A DNA stretch of 64,000 nucleotides from Simkaniaceae bacterium (GTDB lineage Bacteria; Chlamydiota; Chlamydiia; Chlamydiales; Simkaniaceae), in contig CP073763.1 of assembly GCA_018399075.1 (NCBI GenBank), positions 1,364,001 through 1,428,000 on the forward strand, read 5' to 3'. This document shows positions 45,434-52,733 of the stretch, piece after piece. The notes beneath the pieces are model-generated. The model saw nothing but the letters and a program-made list of their open reading frames with translations. It was not told the DNA's origin and searched no databases. The position numbers were made by a program, and so were the translations under genes. Numbering within the stretch: position 1 is the stretch's first letter; every line of letters begins with the position of its first letter.

Positions 45434-46132
45434 TTATTTCCAGTGGGAAAGAAGGACGGCGGTTGCTTGGGAAACATTGAGAGAGTCTATAGATCCCTTC
45501 ATAGGAATATAGAGGTGAAAATCTGATTTTTTAGAGAGAAGAGGTTGGATGCCAGACCCTTCAGAGCCGATCATAAGAAGGGTTTGCTGTGGGAATTCAA
45601 AAGTATCGAGAGATTGGGCCTTGTCAGAGATCTCCGTTGCAACGGAGAAGTAGCCCGCATCTTGAAATTTTTTAAGGGTATCAGCGAGATTAGAAACTGG
45701 GATCAGGGGAATAATTTCGGAAGCACCAACACTTGCCTTACTGACAACGGGAGTCAGAGAAACATTTCGGTTAGTCGAATAAATCACAGCATCAACACCA
45801 AAACACTCAGCAGCCCGAAGGATCGAGCCAAAATTTTGGGGGTCTTGAATGGCATCACACATGAGGGTAAGGCTTTTTTCTGGAGCGACTTTTAAAAACT
45901 CTTTGGGAGTAAGAAATTCCCTTTCCTGGACTTTAGCAATAAATCCCTGGTGCGAATCAGATTGCACAAGTGAAGCAATCTTTTGTTTAGGAGAAAAGAG
46001 GACTTTAACCCCTATATTCTTGAACTCTTGGGTAAGAGGATCATCTTTTTTATAGGTATGGACTTCAATGAATCGTTTAGGATTTTGCTTGAGCGTCTCT
46101 TCTAAGGCATGCTTTCCCATGATCCATCTCAT
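45434..46132 (-). CDS. rlmB: 23S rRNA (guanosine-2'-O)-methyltransferase RlmB-like (SpoU family)
   Basis: The 232-residue protein has an N-terminal substrate-binding domain starting GKHALEETLKQNPKRF and a SPOUT domain with the three SpoU motifs: DAIQDPQNFGSILRAAECFG, LLMIGSEGSGIQPLL and IPMKGSIDSLNVSQATAVLL. RlmB methylates G2251 of 23S rRNA; TrmH or other family members methylate tRNA. The N-terminal domain favours RlmB. It overlaps the upstream gene by 4 nt. Confidence 0.88.
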   Translation of the reverse strand: MRWIMGKHALEETLKQNPKRFIEVHTYKKDDPLTQEFKNIGVKVLFSPKQKIASLVQSDSHQGFIAKVQEREFLTPKEFLKVAPEKSLTLMCDAIQDPQNFGSILRAAECFGVDAVIYSTNRNVSLTPVVSKASVGASEIIPLIPVSNLADTLKKFQDAGYFSVATEISDKAQSLDTFEFPQQTLLMIGSEGSGIQPLLSKKSDFHLYIPMKGSIDSLNVSQATAVLLSHWK

Positions 46133-46542
46133 CGCGAAAACTCACTTTCTATAACATAGTTCTTCTTCGGGCCAACAGTTTTGTAACGGGTCAAGAAACG
46201 GTCTTCATTAACCCAATCCCAAATTAGAGTATAACTATCTTCTTTACAAAAAGATTGCCCCCTAAGATCATCTTTGGGAAGAGTCATAAAGAGGCGGTTA
46301 TTTTCCTCTTGATAAAAATAGATTGCAATCGAATCCTCTAAAAAATGATAGCGATAAAACTTGGTGGCAAAGAGAATATTCTCTTTTTCAGTTTCATGCC
46401 AGAGTTGCTCTTGATAAAGGAGTTGATTCCCTTCATAAAGATCAAATTGCCCCATCCCCTGCATGGTTCCTTTTGGAGATCCATCAGGATAGGTCATTAA
46501 ACGAGTGATCTTCCATTTTCCAATCAAATCTTCACTATTCAT
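46129..46542 (-). CDS. DUF6314-like protein
   Basis: The frame opens at 46560; I use the second ATG at 46542 (MNSEDLIGKWKITRLM), 137 residues, as the family tends to begin near its G-x-W motif. The sequence is a mostly beta, lipocalin-like small domain: GKWKITRL, MGQFDLYEGNQLLYQEQ, AIYFYQEENNRLFMTL, and YTLIWDWVNEDRFLTRYKTV. The resemblance to DUF6314 is by pattern. Cytoplasmic, function unknown, overlaps rlmB by 4 nt. Confidence 0.6.
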   Translation of the reverse strand: MNSEDLIGKWKITRLMTYPDGSPKGTMQGMGQFDLYEGNQLLYQEQLWHETEKENILFATKFYRYHFLEDSIAIYFYQEENNRLFMTLPKDDLRGQSFCKEDSYTLIWDWVNEDRFLTRYKTVGPKKNYVIESEFSR

Positions 46543-46630
46543 ACAGCTATCATATATCAAGATTGATTTGATTATAAATGATATCTTAGCTATAAAACGT
46601 TATTTTATATTTTAACCAAAAGGTGCCCCT

Positions 46631-46813
46631 ATGGAAATACTTGTTGTTGTCAGCAAAGTGAAGAAAAAAATCAAAGAAATGTCTGGGATGAACACTTCAG
46701 CTTCAGCAATGGAAGCTCTAACGCGCGTTGTCGAAAGAGAGTGCGAGAAAGCGGTCAATGCTGCAAAAGCAGAGGGAAGAAAAACAGTGATGGATCGCGA
46801 TTTTGAAGCTTAA
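46631..46813 (+). CDS. Single histone-fold protein (bacterial histone)
   Basis: The 60-residue protein is one histone fold: helix 1 (VVVSKVKKKIKEM, residues 5-17), long helix 2 (SASAMEALTRVVERECEKAV, 23-42 and on to ~47), loop AEGRKTVMDRD and a shortened helix 3. R50 and D57 match the Arg-Asp clamp of archaeal histones (GRKT followed by D five residues after T). It is closer to the bacterial dimer-forming type described in Bdellovibrio than to archaeal polymerising histones. It would bind DNA as a dimer. AAGG precedes the ATG; the 70-bp upstream gap is AT-rich. It lies 10 kb from hctB. Confidence 0.82.
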   Translation: MEILVVVSKVKKKIKEMSGMNTSASAMEALTRVVERECEKAVNAAKAEGRKTVMDRDFEA

Positions 46814-46848
46814 GCATTAACCTATAATCTATACCCAGGAAAACAGTA

Positions 46849-47871
46849 ATGCTTAAAAAGAGCTTAATTTTTCTCCTTTCTCCCCTTCTTCTCTTCGCTC
46901 AGCCAGTGCAGAATAATGATCTCTTTAATAAAGATGATGCGGCATTTCTGATCAATGGCGAATTCCTTTATTGGACAGTGAATGAAGGTGGGCTTGACTT
47001 TGCCATACGAATGAAAACCCCTTCTTGGGGACCAAGTGATTCTTATGCGCAAGGAGATATGGAAAGAGCTGAGTTTAGCTGGGATCCCGGGTATCGTTTT
47101 TCTCTAGGTTACTACCGAGCTCCCAATTTTTGGGAAGCAGATTTCCAGTGGACTTATATCCATGTGGGAGGAAAAAATCACCATAGCCGTCCCCCTGCAG
47201 AAGAAGGTCGTTTCATGACAGGAACCTGGCCTCAAATTTTTACAAACCCAATTCAAAAAGCCACAAGTACAATTCACCTTTACTATCAGATGATCGATCT
47301 AATAGTCAATCGTGTCTTCCATCCCTTTGATAATCCCCACCTTCGCCTCCGTCTTACAGGTGGACTCACGGGTGTTTGGCTTAATCAAGGCTGGAAAGTT
47401 CGCTATTTTGATAATCAACACAATCAAACTCTAGTTAATAATATGTGGCGCTACTGGGGATTTGGTTTTAAAGCTGGCCTGGGTTTTGATTGGTTTTGGG
47501 GAAATGATTTTTATGTGACAGGACGTGCTATTACAGGTCTTGTTTCAGGACACTACCATAATCATGGAAAGCAAGAGACCAATACCATACAGCAAACAGG
47601 CGATAGTTCTAGCATCCCTGTACGCGATCTTCGCTATAAGGATTATCGAGTAGCTTTCACCTCTCAATTATCCTTAGGACCTTCCTATCAAAAGAGCTTC
47701 CCGGACTGGCGAATGGAGTTATTTATTGGTTATGAGATGACGATCTGGACAAATCTACATGAAGTCTACCGTTCATCAAGTTCATCAGCAAGTGATTCTA
47801 AGGAAACCTGGATTAACTCCAGTATGATTGCACTTCAAGGACTTTCAGCACGCGGAACCTTCAACTTCTAA
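46849..47871 (+). CDS. Lpg1974/MOMP-like outer membrane porin
   Basis: The 340-residue protein starts with a signal peptide (MLKKSLIFLLSPLLLFAQ) and ends in Phe (ARGTFNF), as outer-membrane beta-barrels do. Its body alternates aromatic strands and short turns: FLINGEFLYWTVNEGGLDF, FSWDPGYRFSLGYY, FWEADFQWTYIHVGG, HLRLRLTGGLTGVWL. The GEFLYW and WDPG-R blocks recur in the two porins at 62113 and 63282, so all are one family. Such proteins replace classical MOMP in Simkania-like chlamydiae and Legionella. AGGA is 8-9 nt before the ATG. Likely monocistronic after the histone gene. Confidence 0.85.
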   Translation: MLKKSLIFLLSPLLLFAQPVQNNDLFNKDDAAFLINGEFLYWTVNEGGLDFAIRMKTPSWGPSDSYAQGDMERAEFSWDPGYRFSLGYYRAPNFWEADFQWTYIHVGGKNHHSRPPAEEGRFMTGTWPQIFTNPIQKATSTIHLYYQMIDLIVNRVFHPFDNPHLRLRLTGGLTGVWLNQGWKVRYFDNQHNQTLVNNMWRYWGFGFKAGLGFDWFWGNDFYVTGRAITGLVSGHYHNHGKQETNTIQQTGDSSSIPVRDLRYKDYRVAFTSQLSLGPSYQKSFPDWRMELFIGYEMTIWTNLHEVYRSSSSSASDSKETWINSSMIALQGLSARGTFNF

Positions 47872-47921
47872 ATAAATGACACTTCTTGTAGAATATTCTC
47901 ATGAACAAAAGGGAACATTCT

Positions 47922-48260
47922 ATGGGAAAATGGAAAAAGTCATCTCAAGAACTTATCGATCATTTTTATGAGACAATGGAATCATTTGATGACATTGAAA
48001 TGCGAAAAATGTTTGGGTATCCCTGCACTTTTCTTAATGGGAACATGTTAACGGGACTCCATGAAGAGAATTGGATTCTTCGCCTTTCAGAAGAGGACCG
48101 CTTAGAACTTTCAGAAAAAGGAGGACTCCCTTTCGAACCAATGGATCGAAAGATGCGAGAGTATCTTCTTATTCCACAAAATATTTTGAAAAATAGAAAT
48201 CAACTCAACGCTTGGGTTCAAAGAGCTATCGACTTTGTCTCTTCATTACCCCCTAAATAA
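47922..48260 (+). CDS. TfoX N-terminal domain protein
   Basis: I start at 47922, preceded by AAGGGA at good spacing, giving 112 residues; an earlier ATG at 47901 has none. The domain runs from LIDHFYETMESFDDIEMRKM through FGYPCTFLNGNMLTGLHEENW to the helical end. The MRKMFGYP block is the TfoX-N signature. TfoX/Sxy controls competence in gammaproteobacteria, but stand-alone N domains occur widely with no known role. Confidence 0.8.
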   Translation: MGKWKKSSQELIDHFYETMESFDDIEMRKMFGYPCTFLNGNMLTGLHEENWILRLSEEDRLELSEKGGLPFEPMDRKMREYLLIPQNILKNRNQLNAWVQRAIDFVSSLPPK

Positions 48261-48351
48261 AAACTCTCCTTTGATCTAAATTCAAGATAAACTAGACAAA
48301 TAATACAATATTTTAAATAGTCCGATTAAAGACTAATTATATGGTGTTGCA

Positions 48352-49131
48352 ATGAAAAAAATGCTCATTATTATTTTCGGATTAATTGTTATCTTGTGCT
48401 TAGCAGGAATTCTTCTTTGGAATATGTTCCCCACAATTATATCTCATAAGCTCTCTAAACAAGCAGGTGTATCTGTGACCATTTCCGATATCCGCGCTTC
48501 CCTAGATACTCTCAAAGTCGATGGGATTAGGGTTGGAAATCCATCTGGGTATTCAAAAACACCTCGCGCTTTATCCGTTGATGATATGAAAGTGAGCGTT
48601 CCATTAACACGGTTTTTTGATAAGAACATCGTTATTGATGAAATGACAATGGATGATGTTTATATAGGACTTGAATTCGATTCTCCTAATAGTAAAAAAG
48701 GGAATTGGACCACCATTATGAACAATATGAGTCAGTCAAGCAAAGAAGAAAGTGAAAAAGCAAAAGCAAAAGGTGAAACAACGACTGTTCTTATTAAACG
48801 CCTTGTGATTACCGATTTACAGATTGAGCTAGCCTATACAACTGGTGGAAAAGCAAATAAAAAGCTCCGTCCCATCGATCGGATTGAACTGACCAATATT
48901 AGTAGTGAAGGTGGAATTCCTACGGCACAAATCATGAATATTGTCATGCAGGAAACTCTCCGAAATATCTTTAGCAAAGAAGGTCTCCAAAACATGCTAG
49001 AGGGTGTTCTCAATCCCAGCGATTCAGGTGGCGGTGTGATGAATACTCTAAAGGGACTTTTCTCTGACCTAATTTTACTCGATAATGACTGGGATTATTG
49101 GGAACAAGAGGAATTTGAAGAAGCGCAGTGA
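48352..49131 (+). CDS. AsmA-like membrane-anchored periplasmic protein
   Basis: A single N-terminal helix (MLIIIFGLIVILCLAGILLW) anchors a 230-residue extracytoplasmic part. The segment ISHKLSKQAGVSVTISDIRA and then LDTLKVDGIRVGNPSGY follows the start of AsmA/DUF748 proteins, which form beta-groove lipid-transfer bridges. The protein is much shorter than TamB or AsmA, so it may be a partner or a mini version. The C-terminus is acidic (WDYWEQEEFEE). Its stop overlaps the next start. Confidence 0.65.
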   Translation: MKKMLIIIFGLIVILCLAGILLWNMFPTIISHKLSKQAGVSVTISDIRASLDTLKVDGIRVGNPSGYSKTPRALSVDDMKVSVPLTRFFDKNIVIDEMTMDDVYIGLEFDSPNSKKGNWTTIMNNMSQSSKEESEKAKAKGETTTVLIKRLVITDLQIELAYTTGGKANKKLRPIDRIELTNISSEGGIPTAQIMNIVMQETLRNIFSKEGLQNMLEGVLNPSDSGGGVMNTLKGLFSDLILLDNDWDYWEQEEFEEAQ

Positions 49132-49697
49132 GAGAAATCTATATCATCCGACATGGTGAAACAGAGTGGGCTCGTGATGGAAAACATACAGGGCTCACTG
49201 ATATTCCCCTCACCGAAAAAGGCGAAATTCAAGCTGCTTCCTTAGGAAGGAGAATAGAGCGGATCAAGTTTTCCCATATTTTTTCAAGTCCCCTTAAGCG
49301 AGCAAAAGAAACTTGCACAATTTGTGGCTTTGATGGAGTAATCGATAAAGACCTTGCTGAGTGGGATTATGGTGCCTACGAAGGGATGACATCCGATGAG
49401 ATCCTTAAAACATTGCCTGATTGGAACATCTTTACTCATGGGGCTCCTGCAGGAGAATCTGTAGAAGCTGTCATAAAACGAGCCGATCGCTTCATAAAAA
49501 AAACCGAAGGACTTGAAGGAGAGATAGCTGTCTTTTCAAGCGGGCATTTTTCTCGGGTCCTAACTATGCGCTGGTTAGGCATCCCTGTTGAGAATGGAAC
49601 CCGGTTTCCCTTATATACAGCGGCTCTTTCCACCCTAGGCTATGAAAAAAAAATGCGGGCAGTAAAACTTTGGAATGACATTTCTCATCTCAAATGA
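49128..49697 (+). CDS. Histidine phosphatase family protein
   Basis: Starts at a GTG whose last bases overlap the upstream stop (GTGA). The 189-residue protein has the phosphohistidine motif IIRHGETEW at residues 6-14, IFSSPLKRAKET, the acid in LAEWDYGAYEGMT, and the second histidine in AVFSSGHFSR. The phosphoglycerate-mutase-like set of residues is complete, so an active phosphatase is likely; substrate unknown. Confidence 0.88.
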   Translation: MREIYIIRHGETEWARDGKHTGLTDIPLTEKGEIQAASLGRRIERIKFSHIFSSPLKRAKETCTICGFDGVIDKDLAEWDYGAYEGMTSDEILKTLPDWNIFTHGAPAGESVEAVIKRADRFIKKTEGLEGEIAVFSSGHFSRVLTMRWLGIPVENGTRFPLYTAALSTLGYEKKMRAVKLWNDISHLK

Positions 49698-49736
49698 TAG
49701 TCTAAAAATTCGAATATTTAATTTGCGGATTAGCCC

Positions 49737-50141
49737 ATGAAAAACCAAAACCCCTCAGACCTTGCTTCTCATCTTAGAGCTGACCTCCATGCTTTGCATG
49801 ACGATTGGGAAATACTTTTAAAACAAGATGAAATGCTCAAAGATTCAAGCTTTCTAGAAAAAATTGCTGCTGATATTAAAAAGCTCGATAATGATGCGAC
49901 CCAAGCTCTTGAAGTTTCTAAGCTTAAAGAGCAAGCCAATGTTGTTCACTTTGCCCTTTCAACGCCATGGGGAGCTCCTTTTATTGGGGAAACAACCCTC
50001 TTAGAAGCTGCAAAAAATTATAAAACAGATCATTCCGAGTCGGCATTAATGCATCTTCTTTCAGACTTCTTGAAATATGGTCACCGCAAAAAAGTCCCCC
50101 TTTTTGATGTCCTAGATGAAATTTCTGAAGAACTAGAATAA
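49737..50141 (+). CDS. Hypothetical helical protein
   Basis: The 134-residue, acidic and helical protein has no recognised domain and no signal. N-terminal HLRADLHALHDDWEILLKQD and a central TPWGAPFIGETTLLEAAKNY are the most ordered-looking parts. It lies 39 nt after the phosphatase and converges with the Sua5 gene 6 nt away. Confidence 0.55.
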   Translation: MKNQNPSDLASHLRADLHALHDDWEILLKQDEMLKDSSFLEKIAADIKKLDNDATQALEVSKLKEQANVVHFALSTPWGAPFIGETTLLEAAKNYKTDHSESALMHLLSDFLKYGHRKKVPLFDVLDEISEELE

Positions 50142-50147
50142 GAACAC

Positions 50148-51104
50148 TTAGGTCCGTGCAATTTGCTTGAGTTTATTGAGCAGAAGGGTATTTCTCTTTA
50201 TCTCTGGTGAACATAGGACGAGAACTTCAGCGTAACCTTCACGGTCCGCAATGCGGAGCCCTTCGTAGAAATTTTTCCGATCAAGATGAAAATGATCACC
50301 TTGAATTTGAGAACCCTCACAGCTCATAATCATCCGTTTGCTTGTAGAACTAAGCTTTAGGTAGATCTTCATTTCATCCCAAGATGAGAAGAGGCGAACC
50401 GCCGAACGAAGTTTATCAAATGTAGAGTTTCCATTAAGCGTTAGAGCTAAGGGGTGAACGAGAACCTTTCGATTGAGAACATCCTCAATCTCCTTTTGAG
50501 AAATGACGCCAAATCTAAGGATAGTAGGACGCATAGGATCTTCTAAGGAAAGGAGTGTTGTTTCCATTCCATACTCGACCTCACCACCATCAACAATTCC
50601 TTCAATCTGTCCGTTGAAATCCTCAAGCACATGGCTAGCCTTAGTCGGACTTGGTTTCCCCGTTAGATTTGCTGAAGGAACAGCAAGAGGACACCCTGTT
50701 AATTCAACAAGTCTTCTAGCAATCGGATCAGAGGAAATTCTTACAGCAACCGTAGGTTTTCCACCAGTAACAACATCAGAAAGATTAGGATTTTTCTTCA
50801 GAATCAAACAAAGGGGACCTGGAAGAAATTGGTTTGCTAAAACTTTTGCCTCAGTGGGAATGTCTGAAGCAACAAATTTGAGCTGATCCATATTAGCCAC
50901 ATGAACAGGAAGGGAATGTTCATGACTTCTGCTTTTTACCTGGTATAAGCGTTTCAGGGCCTGCACATTTAGAATTGGTGCACCAAGACCGTAGACTGTT
51001 TCAGTTGGAAAAGCAATAAGCCCTCCTTGCTGCAGCTTTCGAGATGGAGATTCTAAACCTTTTAATTCTTCCCGATTAATGGGGCCAAAGTATTCAGTGT
51101 ACAT
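50148..51104 (-). CDS. Threonylcarbamoyl-AMP synthase (Sua5 type)
   Basis: The enzyme makes the precursor of t6A37 in tRNAs reading ANN codons. Residues 20-210 are the YrdC domain: LIAFPTETVYGLGAP, LKRLYQVKSRSHEHSLPVHV, AVRISSDPIARRLV, CPLAVPSANLTGKPSPTKA. The further ~100 residues form a shorter C-terminal domain in place of the usual Sua5 half (VLHPLALTLN and then FSSWDEMKIYLKLSS); in Sua5 this part helps gate the active site. At 318 residues it is close to the Sua5 type rather than the short TsaC. Confidence 0.88.
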   Translation of the reverse strand: MYTEYFGPINREELKGLESPSRKLQQGGLIAFPTETVYGLGAPILNVQALKRLYQVKSRSHEHSLPVHVANMDQLKFVASDIPTEAKVLANQFLPGPLCLILKKNPNLSDVVTGGKPTVAVRISSDPIARRLVELTGCPLAVPSANLTGKPSPTKASHVLEDFNGQIEGIVDGGEVEYGMETTLLSLEDPMRPTILRFGVISQKEIEDVLNRKVLVHPLALTLNGNSTFDKLRSAVRLFSSWDEMKIYLKLSSTSKRMIMSCEGSQIQGDHFHLDRKNFYEGLRIADREGYAEVLVLCSPEIKRNTLLLNKLKQIART

Positions 51105-51224
51105 GCATTCCCTTTATATACAATATAGTCAAAGCATTATTACCATTATTCGATTTTATAACAATAGAAAAGGATCTAAAAAAAAATTTCTTGCTATTCA
51201 ATGGAAATAGCGTAAAATAATGAC

Positions 51225-51575
51225 ATGGAAAAAAAGACTCTAAAAACCATTGGTTTGATTACATTTATTTTTTCTCTTCTTGTTTTTTCTGGAGGAGTGA
51301 TGGGATTTGCAATGAAAAATAGTATCCCCTCACTTGTAGCAGGCTCATTCTTCGGGCTCTCACTTCTTTACTCAAGTATTAAAACGATGGCCTTTCATCG
51401 GTGGGGCCTTGTTACCACCTTTATTCTTCTTTTGATCCTTGATTCTTTTTTTTCATATCGCTTCCTTACAACCCAAAAATTCTTCCCTGCAGGAGCAATG
51501 CTTTTATTAACAACCCTAGTCGTTGTCATCCAAATTTTTCAGCTTCGCAAGTTAAAACATTTAGCAAAAAATTAA
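51225..51575 (+). CDS. TMEM14 family membrane protein
   Basis: The 116-residue, four-helix protein shows Gly-rich helices typical of TMEM14: LVFSGGVMGFAMKNSIPSLV, AGSFFGLSLLYSS, and MAFHRWGLVTTFILL. TMEM14 is known in mitochondria and chloroplasts (fatty acid or heme-precursor transport) and sporadically in cyanobacteria and chlamydiae. Function here is not known. Confidence 0.7.
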   Translation: MEKKTLKTIGLITFIFSLLVFSGGVMGFAMKNSIPSLVAGSFFGLSLLYSSIKTMAFHRWGLVTTFILLLILDSFFSYRFLTTQKFFPAGAMLLLTTLVVVIQIFQLRKLKHLAKN

Positions 51576-51589
51576 CTGTTTTTATATGG

Positions 51590-51611
51590 TTCTCCCCCAA
51601 CTAAAGGAGAA
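51590..51611 (+). promoter_or_regulatory. Hairpin sequestering a ribosome-binding site
   Basis: TTCTCC (51590-51595) pairs with GGAGAA (51606-51611), which holds the ribosome-binding site 3 nt before the ATG at 51615. Six base pairs; may modulate translation of the small gene after it. No test of stability was made. Confidence 0.35.
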
Positions 51612-51614
51612 TAT

Positions 51615-51929
51615 ATGTGTAGTCCGGGCTTAATAAATTTTCATGTACCAAGAGATACAAACCAGCTCTGTAGAGACATTATAGAAAACCCCAACCTTTA
51701 TGGAGGAAAATCTAATCTTGACCAATTGAATAAAATTTTATTCGTTTCCCTTGCAATTCTTACAGTAACAGTGAGTCTAGCGATAGGGCAACACCACTAT
51801 TTCCCTCTAAATCGATCAATTGAAACAGCCATTCTTATGCTAGCCCTTACCCCCCTTCCTATTGCTATAGTTGCTGAAGGATCGAGGGAATTTGAAACTC
51901 TTAGAGTAGAAATAACATCAGTGAACTAA
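51615..51929 (+). CDS. Small two-helix membrane protein
   Basis: AAAGGAG precedes the ATG. The 104-residue product has a polar N-terminus of about 40 residues (MCSPGLINFHVPRDTNQLCR) and two hydrophobic segments (ILFVSLAILTVTVSLAIG and AILMLALTPLPIAIVAEG) separated by a short loop. The bi-lobed pair of helices with polar ends is the pattern of chlamydial inclusion-membrane (Inc) proteins, but also of ordinary small membrane proteins. No family recognised. It overlaps the convergent sod gene by 12 nt. Confidence 0.5.
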   Translation: MCSPGLINFHVPRDTNQLCRDIIENPNLYGGKSNLDQLNKILFVSLAILTVTVSLAIGQHHYFPLNRSIETAILMLALTPLPIAIVAEGSREFETLRVEITSVN

Positions 51930-52556
51930 TCGCTGCTGAACAATATCCCAATTGATATTGTTATAGAAGGAGTCAAGATACGCTCCCCTATTTAAACCAT
52001 ACTCTGTGATGTAGGCATGCTCCCAAACATCCATGACAAGGAGGGGGTTACCACCAGCAAGATGGTTAATATTGTGTTCATCGACCCAAACATTATGAAG
52101 AATTCCATTTGTTGAATCTTGATAGAGGATCACCCAACCAATGCCACGTATCATCCCCGTTGCCAAAAAGTCCTTACGCCAATTTTCAAATGAACCAAAA
52201 TCTTTAACGATTTTTTGATAGAGTAAACTCTTTGATGAAAGATCCTTTTCTCTTCCCAGATTTTGAAAATAGAGCTCATGAAGAACCATCCCATCATACT
52301 CCCAGCCAAACCGCCGCTTGAGAGCACCATAGGCAATCGTTTTATCCTCTCCCCCTTTTCGCATCTCTGCTAGGGAGTCCTCAAGAAGGTTGGTGTTTTT
52401 TACATATCCTTGATACAGAGTAAAATGCATCTTGAGAAGAGGATCGCTAATCCCCTGGAGTCGACCTAAAAGGTCGGAATAATCTTTGACTTGATAGGGA
52501 CCTGCAATGAGTCCACTCATTAAAAAAATGAATACTATATAAAAATATTTTTTCAT
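51918..52556 (-). CDS. Exported Fe/Mn superoxide dismutase
   Basis: The 212-residue protein has a signal peptide (MKKYFYIVFIFLMSGLIAG), unusual for this family but known in some intracellular bacteria. Metal ligands are seen as His in LLKMHFTLYQGYV, His in GMVLHELYFQNL, and Asp/His in LLVMDVWEHAYITEYG. C-terminal FYNNINWDIVQQR is family-typical. Disproportionates superoxide in the periplasm or vacuole lumen, plausibly protecting against host oxidants. Whether it uses Fe or Mn is not clear. Confidence 0.88.
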   Translation of the reverse strand: MKKYFYIVFIFLMSGLIAGPYQVKDYSDLLGRLQGISDPLLKMHFTLYQGYVKNTNLLEDSLAEMRKGGEDKTIAYGALKRRFGWEYDGMVLHELYFQNLGREKDLSSKSLLYQKIVKDFGSFENWRKDFLATGMIRGIGWVILYQDSTNGILHNVWVDEHNINHLAGGNPLLVMDVWEHAYITEYGLNRGAYLDSFYNNINWDIVQQRLVH

Positions 52557-52733
52557 TTCTTTACTATAATTTAAAATATTTTTTTTTCATAGATAAAATT
52601 TTAATGTATATTATTGATTATATATTAAAGTTTTTATTATTATGTTATTAAAATTAAGATATTTATAATAATCATTATTTTTGTTATACTATTAGAATAT
52701 ATTAATGATAATAAGAACGTAAAAGGGATTACA
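52557..52733. promoter_or_regulatory. AT-rich divergent promoter region
   Basis: A 177-bp stretch, almost all A/T, between the exported SOD gene (leftwards) and the 475-residue protein (rightwards). TATACT occurs in TTGTTATACTATTA about 45 nt before the plus-strand ATG; no reliable -35. AAGGGA is 5 nt before that ATG. Resembles the region before the gene at 9010. Confidence 0.4.
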
